Below, piece by piece: positions 1 through 60,369 of a stretch of DNA of 64,000 nt; position 1 is the first letter of the stretch, and every line of letters starts with the position of its first letter. This stretch comes from Monoplex corrugatus. Its lineage: Eukaryota > Mollusca > Gastropoda > Littorinimorpha > Ranellidae. The notes beneath the pieces were generated by a model. That model was not told the DNA's origin. It searched no databases and saw only the letters and a program-made list of their open reading frames with translations. The stretch covers positions 48,657,464 through 48,721,463 of the forward strand of contig JAPXFY010000013.1 in assembly GCA_030674185.1 (NCBI GenBank), read 5' to 3'. The position numbers and the translations under genes were made by a program.

Positions 1-263
1 TCACATGCATGAAGAGGTTATAACTGTGAGACAGTACTGTAGTTAGTTGCATCATCATCACCCTTATGATCATGATCTTCACCATTATTACCACCTTTAT
101 CATCATTGTCATTGTGTTCATCATGATCCTCATCATCATCAGACCCTTGATATTATGACCACCATTGTCACCACCATTATCGTCACAGTCATCATCACTG
201 TTGTCATAATTTTATCCTTGATATCATCCAGCAGACCCTCAAATCTTAATCTGATGATTTCAG

Positions 264-47317
<47,054 letters not shown>

Positions 47318-47769
47318 CTAACCTCAAGGAGCGCACTTGCCTCTTTGTTTGCGAGTCTGTGTGCATGGGCAAGAGAGTCAGAAGGAGAGTGTGAGCGCTT
47401 AAAGTCATGTGTGTGCGTTATGATTGGAGAGAGTGCGTGCTTTCGGTTGTGTGTGCGTGTGTTGATGTTTGTGTGGGTGTGTGTGTGGCCCATATCCTTC
47501 TCCCGGGGTTGGCAGCTTGAGGCCATCAGCCAGGACAGTGACAAGCAATGTGGGATCTTTCACCTGCGCAGGTCTCTGAGCATGTATATATATGTGTGTA
47601 AATGTCAAGTCCATGAGTGTAAAATCGGTGAAAGTTGGGACTGATTGTTGTGCCATCCTCCTGCTACTGTCGGCTTCTGTCGATGTAATGTACGCCAGAG
47701 GGATACCACTGAGCTTCGACACTAAACCTGTTGAGCATAGGAGGTTGTCACAGGATTTCGGCAGGAGAG

Positions 47770-48245
47770 TGACAGACACGAACAACACAATTAGGCTTAC
47801 ACAACCAAACCACCACTGTGCGGACAAGGTGTGTATGTGTGTGATTTCCTCTTACAACCCACAACGTGATTGGGCTTTTACAACCATCACTTTGTAGACC
47901 AGTTTGTGTGATTCCCTTCTTCGACCCAAAATGCATGGGTTTGCACAAACTCCTCTGTGCAGACTTAGAATGTGTGATTTCTCCTTTGACTGGAAACTTC
48001 ATTAGATAGACACAACCACGTGTGTGGAATAGCGTGTGCGATTTGTTCCTACTACCCAAAACACCATTAGGTTTACATACCCATCTCCACATTACTGTGC
48101 AGAATAGCGCAGAACAGAATAGCGAGCACAGTTTATTCCTGCCACCATAAATGGCCTCGTGCAGTGCTTACAAATGAACGCGATTTGCTTCTCAACCCCC
48201 AAATATCTACTTGCAGAACAGAACAGCAAAAACTTCGTTCTTTTT
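47770..48245 (+). repeat. Degenerate ~65-70 bp tandem repeat in the 3' UTR
   Basis: About six or seven diverged units share TGTGATTTC.TCTTAC.ACCCA followed by an ATTGGGTTTACACAACCA-like half and a GTGTGGAATAGCG spacer. They lie only 450 bases past the InR stop. A short related motif recurs near 53470. Confidence 0.65.
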
Positions 48246-48960
48246 ATGTTTTGAAACTTTTTTTTTCATGTTTTGAACCTTTTTATGTGTGCTATGAAAC
48301 AGCTCCCTAGTGATGTGTGACTTCTGTGAACAGATCAGTTCCTAGTGACGCAGAATAGCAAGAATTACTGGCTTCTAGAGTCCTACGTTTCAAAATCTCT
48401 TATAACAGTTTAGGAGCCATCAGCGATGGTGATTTTGATATCTCAATAGACTGGGACTGGACACCAGCCTGGGCTCAAGAGGAACCAGTCTGACCAACTG
48501 TGAGGGCTTGGGCAGGGTTTGAGAGAGCAATATCTTTTCTTGGACATGGGTTGGGTATTCTCAGACAGGGAGTAGACCTTCAACACTTTTTGGGGTGTAT
48601 TTTCTGTGAAGTGTGTGTCGAGGATAACTAAGAAGTCTGTGGTGATGATCGGTTCGGCTGTTTGAGGAAGAGGGAAAAGTGTGTGTGTGCATGCGCGCAT
48701 GTGTGTGTGTGTGTATGCGTGCGCATGTGTGTTTGTGTGTCTCTGTATGTGTGTACATGTGTGCATGCATACTTGGTGGTAACAGAGATTTCAGTCAGAT
48801 GAGATGGGAAACAAGTGTGGGTGGTTTCAGCACAAAATTCAGCCTTTGTATGTGTAGTGAGGGTGCTTGCTAGTCATGTGTGTGCCTAAAGACAGGGATC
48901 GAACGAAAAATAAAAAATATTAAATTCGTTACACAATTTATAAATGGTTAATCCATTCTA

Positions 48961-48963
<3 letters not shown>

Positions 48964-49027
<64 letters not shown>

Positions 49028-49079
49028 CTCTCTCTTTTTCTCTCTCTCTCTCTTTCTCTATCTCTCTATCTCTCTCTCC
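48964..49079. repeat. (CT)n microsatellite
   Basis: CT run with TTTTT interruptions in the 3' UTR/downstream region. Confidence 0.93.
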
Positions 49080-49535
49080 AAGAATCAGTTTTAAAAATCC
49101 AGATTTTTGAACTTCGCTCAGTGACTGTAACCTTGAAGAAGCATAAGACAATGTAAAATTTGACATGAAGTGAGGACAGTAGTATGCACACATACTTGTC
49201 TTTTAATCCTTATTGGGGCATTAACCCCTATTGGGGCATGGAGGATAACAGCAAATAAAGGAAAAATCTAACAGAATCAACATATTAACATTAAAAAGGG
49301 CAAGGGTTACAGTAATCCAACAAAATACATTTGAAATTGTCCTGTTATAGGGGACTATCAGGAAATTTGATGAATTTTGCTAATTGATTTTTTTTCCTTT
49401 CAGAAATAAGTTATACAGTGAGAACATTGATGTAACTGACAGAAATTTTGGTGGAATAAACTTCAATAGCTTATCATGGAATTTTGGACACCTCCACATG
49501 TTCGTGCATGCATGACTTTGCTTCATGCTCCTTAA

Positions 49536-50165
49536 CTCACTTGCTACATACAATTATGCCCCTTCCCATTCCTCTGATACGCACCATTTGTATAGGTCAT
49601 GAGAAAAATTCTCGTAAAAATAAATGAAAACGGAGAGTTTTGAAATTTGGCGAATCATATGATAAAAGATTGGTGTACAACATGCTGAAATTTCAATTGT
49701 CTAACCCTCATGGTTGCTGAGTAACGGTACAAGTAAAATTAGAGACATTTTCATGTGAAAAATGCCTTACAAAATACACAGTCAGGTCAATAAATCAGTT
49801 CCTACAGCCACATTTTCAATGAAATTTGGTACAATCCAACACGCACATACACCATGTGCACTGATGGAAGAGATCGTGTTGAACAGCGCGGAGTTGTTGA
49901 GTAATTGTTCAGCCAGTCGCTTTTCTGTCATCTGCTTCGCTGCGGAGATAGTGGGTCGTGAACTTTGCACTGACCACTCACCAACTGCGTAGTACAGTGA
50001 CGCGGCTAGGAATGACCTGACAATCTATTTCTGGCTATTAGTTTCGGTTGACGGAATTTATGAAAGCCCCGTGAATTTTCAAAACTCAAGTCAGATTTCT
50101 CCGACGCTCATAGACAAGCGTTGTTGAGACATGATTGGGCAACCCCGACGCTCGTAGCGAGAGAG
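49536..50165. mobile_element. TTAA-bounded non-autonomous element
   Basis: TTAA at 49532-49535 and 50166-50169 flank ends CTCACTTGCTAC and GTAGCGAGAGAG (10/12 inverted match). Small palindromes near the right end surround CTCGTAGCGAG. No transposase is present. It lies in the InR 3' UTR/downstream region. Confidence 0.6.
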
Positions 50166-50449
50166 TTAAATTAAACTTAAATGTTCAGAATGCAGGATAA
50201 GACACTTTTCTATTGTTTGCAATGCTACTTTGAAAAAGTGTTCACACAACAGTTATACTCTTTGGAATTCATGTAGGTTACTATTTTATTCTGTCACAAT
50301 CCATAATTGAAACTGCCACTTTGAAGAGAGTACAGCTATTTAATATTTGTTTTTGTCTTTTTAACATGATTTTTTCGGATGTATGTGTACATAGTTACCC
50401 ACATTATGCAGGCAGTATGTTGCCGTACAGTCTTTGTGTTCATTTGTTT

Positions 50450-50695
50450 CTATAAGCCACCAGACACTAAAATGACATTCATGATCTTTAACATGCATAT
50501 TTGATATTCTGTGTGCGTATGTATACACACAAAGGGGGCTTAGCCACCAATATAAGTAACAGGTGTGTGTACATGTTGACCTGGGAGATTGGAGAATCTC
50601 CGCCCTTTGCCAACGAAGTTGGAGATACCCAGGCAGGACTGAATCCAGAGCGGATGTCTGATGTCTGAATCACTTGACTATCATGCCTGCTGCAC
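50450..50695 (-). mobile_element. tRNA-headed SINE, copy 7
   Basis: Body with TATAAGCCACCAGACACTAA and ACATGTTGACCTGGGAGATT; reverse-complement head with GATAGTCAAGTG and GGATTCAGTCC. Confidence 0.65.
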
Positions 50696-51339
50696 ACTTA
50701 TTACTGAGCTTACCACCACATTGGTAGTTGATTTCACCACCACATTGGTAGTTGATTTACAGCTGTACTCTTTTTACAGTGGCAGTTGACTAACACTTAC
50801 AGCTACAGTTACTCTGTTCACAGTTTTTGTAACACTGTACTCTGGTCACAGAAATAGCAAACAGGTCCACTCAGTTCATGGTACATATCATACTGTCAGT
50901 TTGGGGTTGGTGAGCAATGTTTTTCCCTCCTCTTTTCATTGTGTTTGAGCTTGCACAATTTCCCGCATTATGTATGTATTACTAGCCAGAACTGAAACCC
51001 ACTTAATATACACACATATATGCTCCCTTGAACCAGGGATGTTGGAGTACGTCTCCACTGCAGGAAACTGGTGGGATATGTCTCAGGATACAGACTGTTG
51101 ATAGTACATGATGTCAGTCGATGGATACTTGAATAGATCAGATCCACTTCATCACCTGTATATTGCAACAGGAAATGTGTCTAACATAAGACAGTGTGCT
51201 AGAGCAAAGAATTAGTTGAGAATGACAGGTTGTGGTGTCCGTAGTGAACAGTGCATTTCATTTTAATAATTTGCATAGCTCCTTGCTGCATATCCCTTGA
51301 ACCGTTTAATTCTTTCACTCAGTCCACCAGGTTTCAGAT

Positions 51340-51990
51340 ATCAGATAGTGTAATTACTTTGTGTAGTACCAATTCGTGCCACTCTCAGAAAAATTGATTA
51401 GTAATAGTATCTTGTGTGATCCCATTTGATGATACTTTTCATGTAGCAAAGGCTGGTGGGTAGGATGGCTGAGTGAAAAGGTTATATTATTTGTAGCACT
51501 CCTTCATTGTACCCCTCTTCTGAGTCTTGATATAGTGTCTTGACTGCATCTTTGTTTGATGCATTGTCAGTTAGTGTAGTGTTTATATGCACCAGTGTTG
51601 GGTAGTGAAGAAACTTTGTGTAGCACCTGTTTGTGCCACTGTCAGATTGTTAAAGAAATACATTGTACTCATCTTAGGACTTGAATGCTGTTCATACTGA
51701 CACAGATGTAGATGAAATATCTGTCGGGTCTTTAACTAAGTGCGAAAACACACATGCAAAACCCCACAGAAATAAGAAAAATTTGTGTATGTGTTTGTAC
51801 CCAATTGAAGACCCAGTAGGTATTTCATCCATGTGTTATTGCGAACAGTGTTCGAGTCTGAAGAAAGTATAGTACATTTCTTTTTCATATCAATTTCTCA
51901 TCTAGCTGCGTTCATTCATTGTTTTCTTACCAGATTGTTGCCTGGTACCTGGTCTGATCCCATTTGATAATATTTTACGTAGCAATCTGT
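51340..51990. repeat. Diverged direct duplication
   Basis: Motifs AACTTTGTGTAGCACC, TGCCACTNTCAGA and GATCCCATTTGATNATA occur once near 51355-51450 and again near 51610-51975. Confidence 0.5.
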
Positions 51991-52799
51991 CCCTCCCCCC
52001 CCCCCCCCCCCCAACACCCTCCCATCTGTATAGCATGTTGGTGTATCGTCCTGCCTGAGCCCTCAAGATGTACAGTAATGACCTGGATTATCAGTCGTTT
52101 CTGTATTTATCATTCACAACCCCTGTCTTGTGTATTTTTCAAATGATATTCTTGTCAGCCTGCAGGAGGGAAGCATTGTGTGTGCAAGCTGGACATTTTG
52201 CATCACTCTGAGACGTAGGTGTCAGGATGATGTTGATGAGCTCAAAATGCTTTGGACTATGTGGCCGTGTGTGTGTGTGTGATTTTGTTGGTGTTTTCAA
52301 CAGTTGTTCAAAACATTTTCTCTCAACGGTTGGTCAAAAACTCTTAAGTCAAAACTGTTGTGTACCTATCTACCTACTTTTGGATCGTGCAACCGTGTTG
52401 CGCAATACGTTTGACACTTGGCTGAAGGTGATGTGGATATTTTCACTGCAGTGCTGTTATTATGGTTTCATTCTGCAGAATTGTTATTGTATGTTTATGT
52501 ACTACATTGCTGTTGTGTTTTGGATCGTGTTGCAGTGCTGGTATGTCCTATCACAGTGAATGTGTCATCTACGGTGAACATGTCAAACTGCAGTGGTATT
52601 TTCTTCATACTGCAGTGTTGTTAATTCATTGTGTATTGACTTTCAACCATCTTCATCTGTCTGTGCTGTCAGTGCATTGCTTACCGTGTAATATTGAAAA
52701 TGGGACAGTGAAAATACTGTGTGCCTGTGGTACATGAATGGGATAAGGGAAATTCTGTGTGCCTGTAGTTTATGAATGCTGTGTAGTTGGTGTTATGTA

Positions 52800-52803
<4 letters not shown>

Positions 52804-52858
<55 letters not shown>
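52804..52858. repeat. (GT)n microsatellite
   Basis: Pure GT run. Confidence 0.93.
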
Positions 52859-52866
<8 letters not shown>

Positions 52867-53604
52867 GCCTTGATGCTTCAGAAATGTGTGATACATTTGA
52901 AATGTTGAATGCATGTTAAGAGATGTTGCCTGTGTAAAAGATGTGTGTGCATGATGAAAGATGTATACATGTCTTACAAATTTTACACGTGTGTTAGGGG
53001 GGGGGGGGAGGGAGAGGAAAGAGTTGGCTAGAATTTAAAGAGCGAGAGAGAATGCAGTGGTGAATTGTGAAGCAAGTGCTGCAAGGATGCACAGGATTTC
53101 TGATGGATGATATAAGTGTACACACAATATGCAGTGTGAGTATGTGGTATGGTGTGTTTCCTCTGTATGAAAGGTGTGACAGAACCAGTATCATGACAGG
53201 TAACTCATGATTGCCCCTTTTTTGGGTTTGGTGGACCATGCTCCTTCAGTGTCAACATTTTACTTTCCTGAATGAGCTAAGAAGAAAACAAACTAACTGA
53301 CAGACAGACAAATATTGAAAAAACGAAAATCAAAATGATCTTAAAAATCAGGAAAACTCCCAGCATTCTCCCCAGCCACCTAAGCCCCTGATGTACCTCA
53401 TAACCTCTGATACTCTGTGCTGAGTTCAGCACCCCTTCTCCATCACCACCACCCCCCAACCCCTGCCCAACACGATTGGGCTTTTACAAAGTGTAGGACT
53501 GTATGTAGTGTCGTATGTTTCTTTGTTTGTTTTATATACCATGCCATATGTTAAGGCAGTCATGCTCTTGTTTTCAAGGGTGTGTGTGCACTCTGGGTGT
53601 TTGG

Positions 53605-53825
53605 GTTTTCTGTTTCTATAAACCACCAAATTCTGACATGGCTGATAGGATCTTGAATGTGCATATTTGTCGTTTGTCGTAGTTCATACACATAATGTTG
53701 CTGTGGTAGACTGGAAAAACATCCGTGTTTTGGTGCACTGAAGCCCATCGGGTGGTATCCAAGCAGGTTTGAACCCAGCTTTTCCATGTGGAAGAGCAGT
53801 GTTTTAACCATTTGACCATCACATC
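53605..53825 (-). mobile_element. tRNA-headed SINE, copy 8
   Basis: The best head: its reverse complement has TGGTCAAATGG (fits the box A consensus) and GGGTTCAAACC (box B). Body includes TATAAACCACCAAATTCTGA. Confidence 0.7.
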
Positions 53826-54480
53826 CATCTCTCTTAGTCTTATCACATACTGTCTTCTTTTCTGTCTTGTCATTCGGTCTTTGTCAATGTGTATCTCTTT
53901 GTCAGTTAGCCTCTTTTGATCTGTCTCTTTGTCCATCTTTGTCCTATCTTGGTACCTCTTTGTCTCTCTGTGTGTCTTTGTTCTGTGTATCTTTGTCCCT
54001 GTTTCTCTTTGTATGTATTATATATATATCTTTGTTCTGTCTATATTTTGTATCTCTTTGTCCTGTCTGTATAGATCTCTTTCTTGTTCTTTTTCCTACC
54101 TGTCTGTCTTTGGCTTCTCTGTTTGTCCTGTCTATTTTTGTTTGTCCCGTCTCTGTTTTGTCTTTGTCCTGTGTCTCTTTGCCTCTGTTATTGTTCTGTC
54201 TGTTTTTCCTGCCCGTGTCTTTTTTCTGTCTTTTTCTATTTGCCCTTTCAGTCTCTCTTTGTCCTGTCTTATCTGTCTTTTAGTCTTTGTCTTTATCTGA
54301 CTGTCTGTCTCTCTTATTGTGTGGGTCTGTTTGTCTATCTTATCAGTCTGTCTGTCTCTGTTGCGTCCCCTTTGCTCTTCTTGTGTTTTCTCAGCTTTCT
54401 CCATACTGTCTTCAGTCTTTGAACAATCTTGTCTGTCTCTCTGTCTCTGTCTGTCTTTCTCTCTATATATATCTTTGACA
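53820..54480. repeat. Pyrimidine-rich cryptic repeat
   Basis: Irregular repetition of TCTTTGTCCTGTCT-like motifs over 650 bases; long open frames here are composition artefacts. Confidence 0.75.
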
Positions 54481-55699
54481 ATCCCTTAAAATATCAGAAC
54501 ATGACATTTCTATAATACAGCAATATGTTTTTCATGTCACCATGATCATTACCACATCCGTTATCAAGATCAGTGTACTATTTTGTCACAGAGTGAGTGT
54601 TACAGTTAGATATGAAATGTGTATGGTATGTTTTTCTTCCTTCTGGTCTTAGAGTAAGTGTTTGAGATATGTGATGTGTGTGGTACACCTGAAAACTTCT
54701 TGCTTTCTCAATCTTGAGATGCTGAAAGACGGAAATTCATTGCCTTGTTTTTCTATCTTCTCTATCCCCCACCAATTAGATCCTCGTCAGCTTTGTTCTT
54801 CTCATCATCTTTCTTTTCTTCTGTATCTGTTGCTGGAGCTTCTTTGAAGTGTATAAACTTTCCACGCTGAAGACTGTGTGTCTCTGTTATATTTCACCTT
54901 GAATTAAGTGCAATATTTCTCATATTTTTCTATTGTTTCATTGAAGTGCAGACAACTGCGTTTGTGCCATGGGTTCTTCTGATCATACAGAGCATGTACT
55001 TGGTGGTACTCCTGTTACCCTGAGTTTTCATTTTTGAGGCTCTAGTGGAAAGGTTTGGAGGTGGGAGAAGAGTGTTTGTCGAAATGAAGGAAAAGGTGTG
55101 TGTGGAAAAGTTGAATTAAAACTCGAGAGGGAAATGACATTGCTACCACTGGAAAAATCATTTTTTGAAGGGGAAGTACAACTTCTTAGTGTGTTTAGAA
55201 GTACACGAAAATTACTTGGTTTCATCTTTTATATTGGCTATATTGACACCCCAACCCCCTAAAAAAAAGAAAGAAAAAAAGAAAAAAGGGAATATATCAG
55301 TATGGCTTGATTATTTCTTTATCATGGATCTCTCTGTCACTCTCTGTATTTTTCAGTCATTCCTTGTCACTCACTGACTAGCTGTAAGATTTGTATTGAT
55401 GTAAATGCTGTAAGCAAGGAAGGGACTGAGAAAAAGCTTTTTTTCTTCTTCTTCTTCTGCGAATGCTGTCTTAAATAAGAATCTGTTATTTTCTGTCTTG
55501 CTTCTTCTCCTTCTGTCTGTCTGAGTAATCTCTCTCAGTTTGATGAATGAGCAAACTGCGACATTGTATCTGCACATGTATATATGTGTATGTGTGTGTG
55601 AGTGCTTGAAAGCGAGAAAGATCAGGGGAAGGGTTAGAGAGAGAATGAGTCTCACATATTGCAGTAGTGAATGTATCTTTTTGTGCATGTGTGTGTGTG

Positions 55700-55733
<34 letters not shown>

Positions 55734-56605
55734 GTAGATATTCCATTTTAAATACTGTGTCATGGGTATTATGTGTATGAATAGCTGTTTCTTTGCTGAC
55801 TGCAGGCTTTAGTGGAAAAGGAGAAGACTGTCATTGTTAATTGTTGAAAGTGTGTGAAAAAATGTTGATTTGTTAGAATGTGAGCGGTGTGTATAATACC
55901 CAAAAGATGAAAAATCAAACCAATTGTGCAGAAATGTTTTGTCTAATGTCGTCTGTCATTGTAATGAAATTCTCTCTTCTTCAAGCTTGCCTTTCAATTG
56001 ATTTTCTGTTTCAAATTGTACATATGATTGTATAGATTAAAATTATATATTGTTACATGTATGTGTGCATGTTATTAATTCATTCATCATGTGAAGAGGA
56101 CTATTTTAACAGTGACAGCTTTGTGTGGATATTGTACTTAGTATCATCAGCGTCTTGAAATTTGTTCTCTGTTGTGCTGGGTTTTGTATTTTTGGTCTGT
56201 TGATGTTTTTGTTTATAAATTGTGTATTTATTGTTTTTGTGTTTTTTCTTTTCTTGTGGCAGTGAGGGTTGCCTTTTCTCCCAGATCTGGTCAGTCATGA
56301 CGGGTTTTTATTTGACAACAAAATGCATTGTTTTTTTCTTTCTTTTCTTTTTTATAATATTTGTTCCTTTTGTGAGAAAAAGAAAGAAAGAAAGTTTTCT
56401 GAGATTAGTTTTTCATTTCTGAAATTGGGTATAAGCCAGAGAGAGAGAGCGTGTGTGTATGCACGAATGTGTGTTTATGTGTGAGTGTGTGTGCATGTGC
56501 ATTTGTAAGGGTGTATGTACGTGCATGGATGTGTGTTCTTGTGTGAGAGAGTGTGTGTGTGTGTGCGCAATTTGTTTTTGTTTTTGATTGAATCCATCTA
56601 CTTTG

Positions 56606-56611
56606 AATAAA
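56606..56611 (+). promoter_or_regulatory. Candidate polyadenylation signal AATAAA
   Basis: AATAAA followed within 25 bases by a T/GT-rich element (TTTATTTTGTGT). It could end a ~9-kb InR 3' UTR; nearer alternatives at 48909 and 49254 exist. Confidence 0.35.
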
Positions 56612-56644
56612 CTTGCCTGTTTATTTTGTGTACCATATAACATT

Positions 56645-57389
56645 CTGATGGTTTTATTTGGTGATTATTAATCATGATATTGGTTGTTAATGTTATGTAA
56701 CATTTTTTTTTAATGAACTGATGTCCATTTTTGGAAATTCAGTCATTGTATTAACAAATTTAAAAAAGAAAAGAAAAAAAAAAGTTTCTTATCATGTTCA
56801 CAAGAATACATGACCGATTTATTTGTCTCTTTTTCATGCTTAAGAAGGTAAATTCTCATTGTGAGTTGTCAAAGTTATTGAATGATGAATTAAATGTTGA
56901 TGGTGAATGAACCGTTGCAGTTCTTGATCAAATTGATGAATACAGTGTTGATGTTAATGATGTTTGAATTAAAAATTATCTATGATTACAATGCTTGTCA
57001 TACCAGAGCAGCATGGCTGGCTGTTTACTCTTACGTCAGCATTATTTAAGTGCGCTTGAACCTTTAAAGAAATGGAGTGCATGACGTCCTTTAAAATGTC
57101 TTTGAGGACTTACGGTATTACTTCTGAGTTCTGAGTGCGCTGGTGAAAGCCTATGGTTGCTTGTTGTTGTCCATTGTACTGTGTTTGTTGTTTATATGTG
57201 TTTGGTGCAGATTGCAAAACAGACATGAGTGAAGAATGATTTCTTGTAGCTTTTAAGTGACGTGTGCCTCTGGCAGGCGGACTCAAGAGGGAGAGGAATT
57301 TTTATTTGGGTGCATTTATATTTTCATGAACAGTACAGCAGGTTAATTCAAGAATATTGTTTTTTTCTTCTTCTTTTGGTGTGTGTGTG

Positions 57390-57463
<74 letters not shown>

Positions 57464-59450
57464 GTACGGGCTGAACTGTGGCTGAAAAAAGGTATGTACA
57501 TGTGTTTAAATGTGTGTGTTAGAGTTTGTGTGTGTGCTGCATATGTGTGTTTGCATGCAATGATGCATGTGTGAGTGTGTGTGTGATTGTGCTGCATGTG
57601 TAGGTGCGCATGTCTGCAAACACATATGCGTGCGTGTGTGTATTTGCATTTGTGTGTGTTGGGCTCATGCATGTATGCATACTCTAGAATCCGCCTGCTT
57701 GTTTTGTACGCCTATTTAAAAGCACAGAAATTTTCACAGGTGTTTTGTTTTGCGATCTGTTTGTGTTGTTACATGTATATACATAGACACAGGTAATTAC
57801 TAGGAATCAGACTACTGCTAAATTGCTGCTGCATTTCAGGGGATTCCATGGTGCGGATGTAGTGGGGTTTTGTTTGTTTATGTTGTAATTTATTTATTTA
57901 TTAGTCTATGTATTATTAGTTGTTATTGTTGTTTGCAATTAATTTTTGTTTGTTTATGTTGTTATTTATTTATTTATTAGTCTATGTATTATTAGTTGTT
58001 TGCAGTTAATTTATCTATTATTCTATTATTCGTTATTGTTGTTTGCTCTTATTGAAATCATTTTTCAATTTAATTTTTATGGTTGTTTGCTTTTTGCTTT
58101 CTTAACATTTTTAATCAGGTTATTGAATTTTGTTTATTTCAGTCGTTATTTTTTCTTTATCATTCTCATTATAATAATAATAATTATTATTATTATTATT
58201 ATGATTAACTATCAGTATTGTTGTTGTTGAATTCTTTTTAGCTTTTTTTCTGAATGTTTTTTAATTTCAGTTGTTGAATTAATGTGTTTTATTAGCTTTT
58301 TACATGAATGATTTTTATTTCAATTATTGAATTGATGTAGTTTATGTCTTATTTTTGTTTGTTGTTTGCATTAAGGAAAGTATAAGTCTATTTTCTGTTA
58401 CATGTAAACTATGATTGTATGTTCATTTATAAAATGAATTGATATATATCAACCATTTCTGAAGTGCTTTATCTATAACATTGTCATTTGATTATGTGTT
58501 GTTTATGGTGTGTTTGGTTATGATTTTATATAAAGACAGTTTATTTAAATCTTTATTTTATTGCATTATGTGTTAATTTGATCAATTTATGCGTTTACCA
58601 GAAGGATCATATTTATTGATATAAACTATTTAACTTGATACCTATTTTTACCCCGGCCATGGGATTACCACACAGAACAACGCACAGGTTATTACAACAG
58701 CAGCTGCAGTTTGGCTCCCCACAGTAACATTGGGATGATGAGCAGGGGCTTGTTAGATGGGTGAGATGGGGATGGCAGAGGATGAGGAGGGGGGGAGGTG
58801 GGTGGGGGAAGGGAAGCTTATTATGGGATTTAATTTTTTTTTGTGTTCTTGAGTTGTGGTTTGTGATTTTGTGAGTTCTGGTCGTATGTGTGTCTGTTGT
58901 GTTGTCATTGCTTTTGTTTTTCTTCCCTGTTTTGAAGGGAAGTGTTTGCTTACTGGGTTCATCTCTGCTTTCTTTCTTTTTTTTTTATAATTTTTTTTTT
59001 TGCAAGGAGAGGGATGAATCTAGTTCAGAGAAGTCTGTTGTGAAGGTTTTTCTCTGGACTGAGTGGATCAATATTATTATTATTATTATTACTACTACTA
59101 CTACTACTGCATCATACTCTCTTTGTGCGTGTGGTACTCATTAGTCATTCACTTCAGAATGTGGAAGGAGGTTGAGATTATTATTGTGTTTTTTTTTTTT
59201 TTTTCAACTTGTTGGGTAAAGTGGGTGTGACATGGACCCATGTGCAAAATTTCAAACAGACTGAGCAGATGGTATGGTGAGCGCTGATGTATTGTACATA
59301 AAATTTGACATTGCCATAATCATCATCTTATTTGAAAATAAAATTGGATCAAAATTTGATTGCCGTGTTTCGTCAAGTCAGTTTTGAGTTTTGAGATGGG
59401 AGAGAGAGCTAGTGTGTTTGGTAATGGATGGTTTTGGTTTTTTGACTGTT
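56645..59450. other. AT-rich intergenic-like DNA
   Basis: AT-rich sequence with TTA/ATT triplets (58170-58205, 59068-59110) and a duplicated TTTGTTTGTTTATGTTGT segment near 57870 and 57945. No gene recognised. Confidence 0.5.
57378..57462. repeat. (GT)n microsatellite
   Basis: ~80-bp GT run. Confidence 0.93.
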
Positions 59451-59467
59451 TGAGTTAGTTTTGAGTC

Positions 59468-59501
<34 letters not shown>

Positions 59502-59562
59502 GTGTGTGTGTGTGTGTGTGTGTGAAAGAGAGAGACGGAGCGAGAGAGAGAGAGAGAGAGGT
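59468..59562. repeat. (GT)n then (GA)n microsatellite
   Basis: GT run followed by GA-rich tract. Confidence 0.9.
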
Positions 59563-59941
59563 CTGAACTTCATATAATTGAAAACATACAAATGCCTGCT
59601 GACATGCAAACACATACATACTGGACAAAATCACACATACAGGAGTGCACACACACACACACACCACACACACATTTCTACTGACACCACCTCAACAAAT
59701 GAGGTCTGACATGATCCCAAACAAGTGATGATCATTTTCCTCTACATATACAATTATCAGTCAGCTTGGTGAATAGGTTGATACCACAAACTACTAACTA
59801 GGTCGTGGGCTTTTCGGCCTTGACCAGCTCTTCTTACCAAGAGTTAATCGTGCTAACAGCTGTTTGGAAGACTGGGATGAGACGATAGGGTCTCATCGAC
59901 TTCACGGACCTGTCATTGATGGTGTTGCTTATATTTCTGAA

Positions 59942-60121
59942 TCAACACCACAGGTGTTCATATCTGTCGAGTCTGGTTGATAACTGTATACTTCGGGTCA
60001 AATACTATATACCACATCAGACCAAGTGATCCAACACCACAGCTGTTCTTATCTGTCGGGCCTGGTTTGATTACTGTATATTTAGGGTCAAATACTATAT
60101 CACATCAGACCAAGCAAGTGC
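59942..60121 (+). repeat. ~90-bp tandem duplication
   Basis: CAACACCACAGNTGTTCNTA to CACATCAGACCAAG occurs twice, with point differences. Confidence 0.85.
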
Positions 60122-60369
60122 TACCTTAGTGAGTAGGTTGCTCTGTCTGCCCAGATTTCCGTGAGGAGACGCCATTGGGCCCACACTATTACTCAACCAA
60201 TCAGCGCCCTCCGAGTTCACCTAGCTCAATCCTAGACTGTTGTCTTCCATTCTTCTGGCCAAGTGTGTGGTTGAGAGAATCTTAAGGTTTTTGCTTTGCC
60301 TCGCCTATCCCCCTTTTATTTTGCTGGTCTGAGCTTTACTTTTGTAATTTTTTCGCTTTTGCCTTTTCT

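Larger units (their letters stand above)
47318..56640 (+). other. Probable InR 3' UTR and downstream region
   Basis: No further host coding exon is recognisable after the InR stop. Possible AATAAA signals occur at 48909, 49254 and 56606; the last is followed by a GT-rich stretch and is the strongest by context. Real 3' UTR length cannot be fixed without transcripts. The stretch contains a degenerate tandem repeat, a TTAA-bounded element and two SINE copies. Confidence 0.4.

Noticed and set aside
53740..53825. tRNA gene on the minus strand
   Set aside because: A and B boxes are present but no cloverleaf with acceptor stem could be drawn; it is the head of a dispersed SINE.
53867..54422. Overlapping 112-138 codon frames rich in Ser/Leu/Cys/Phe
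   Set aside because: Composition artefact of a TCTTTGTC-like cryptic repeat.
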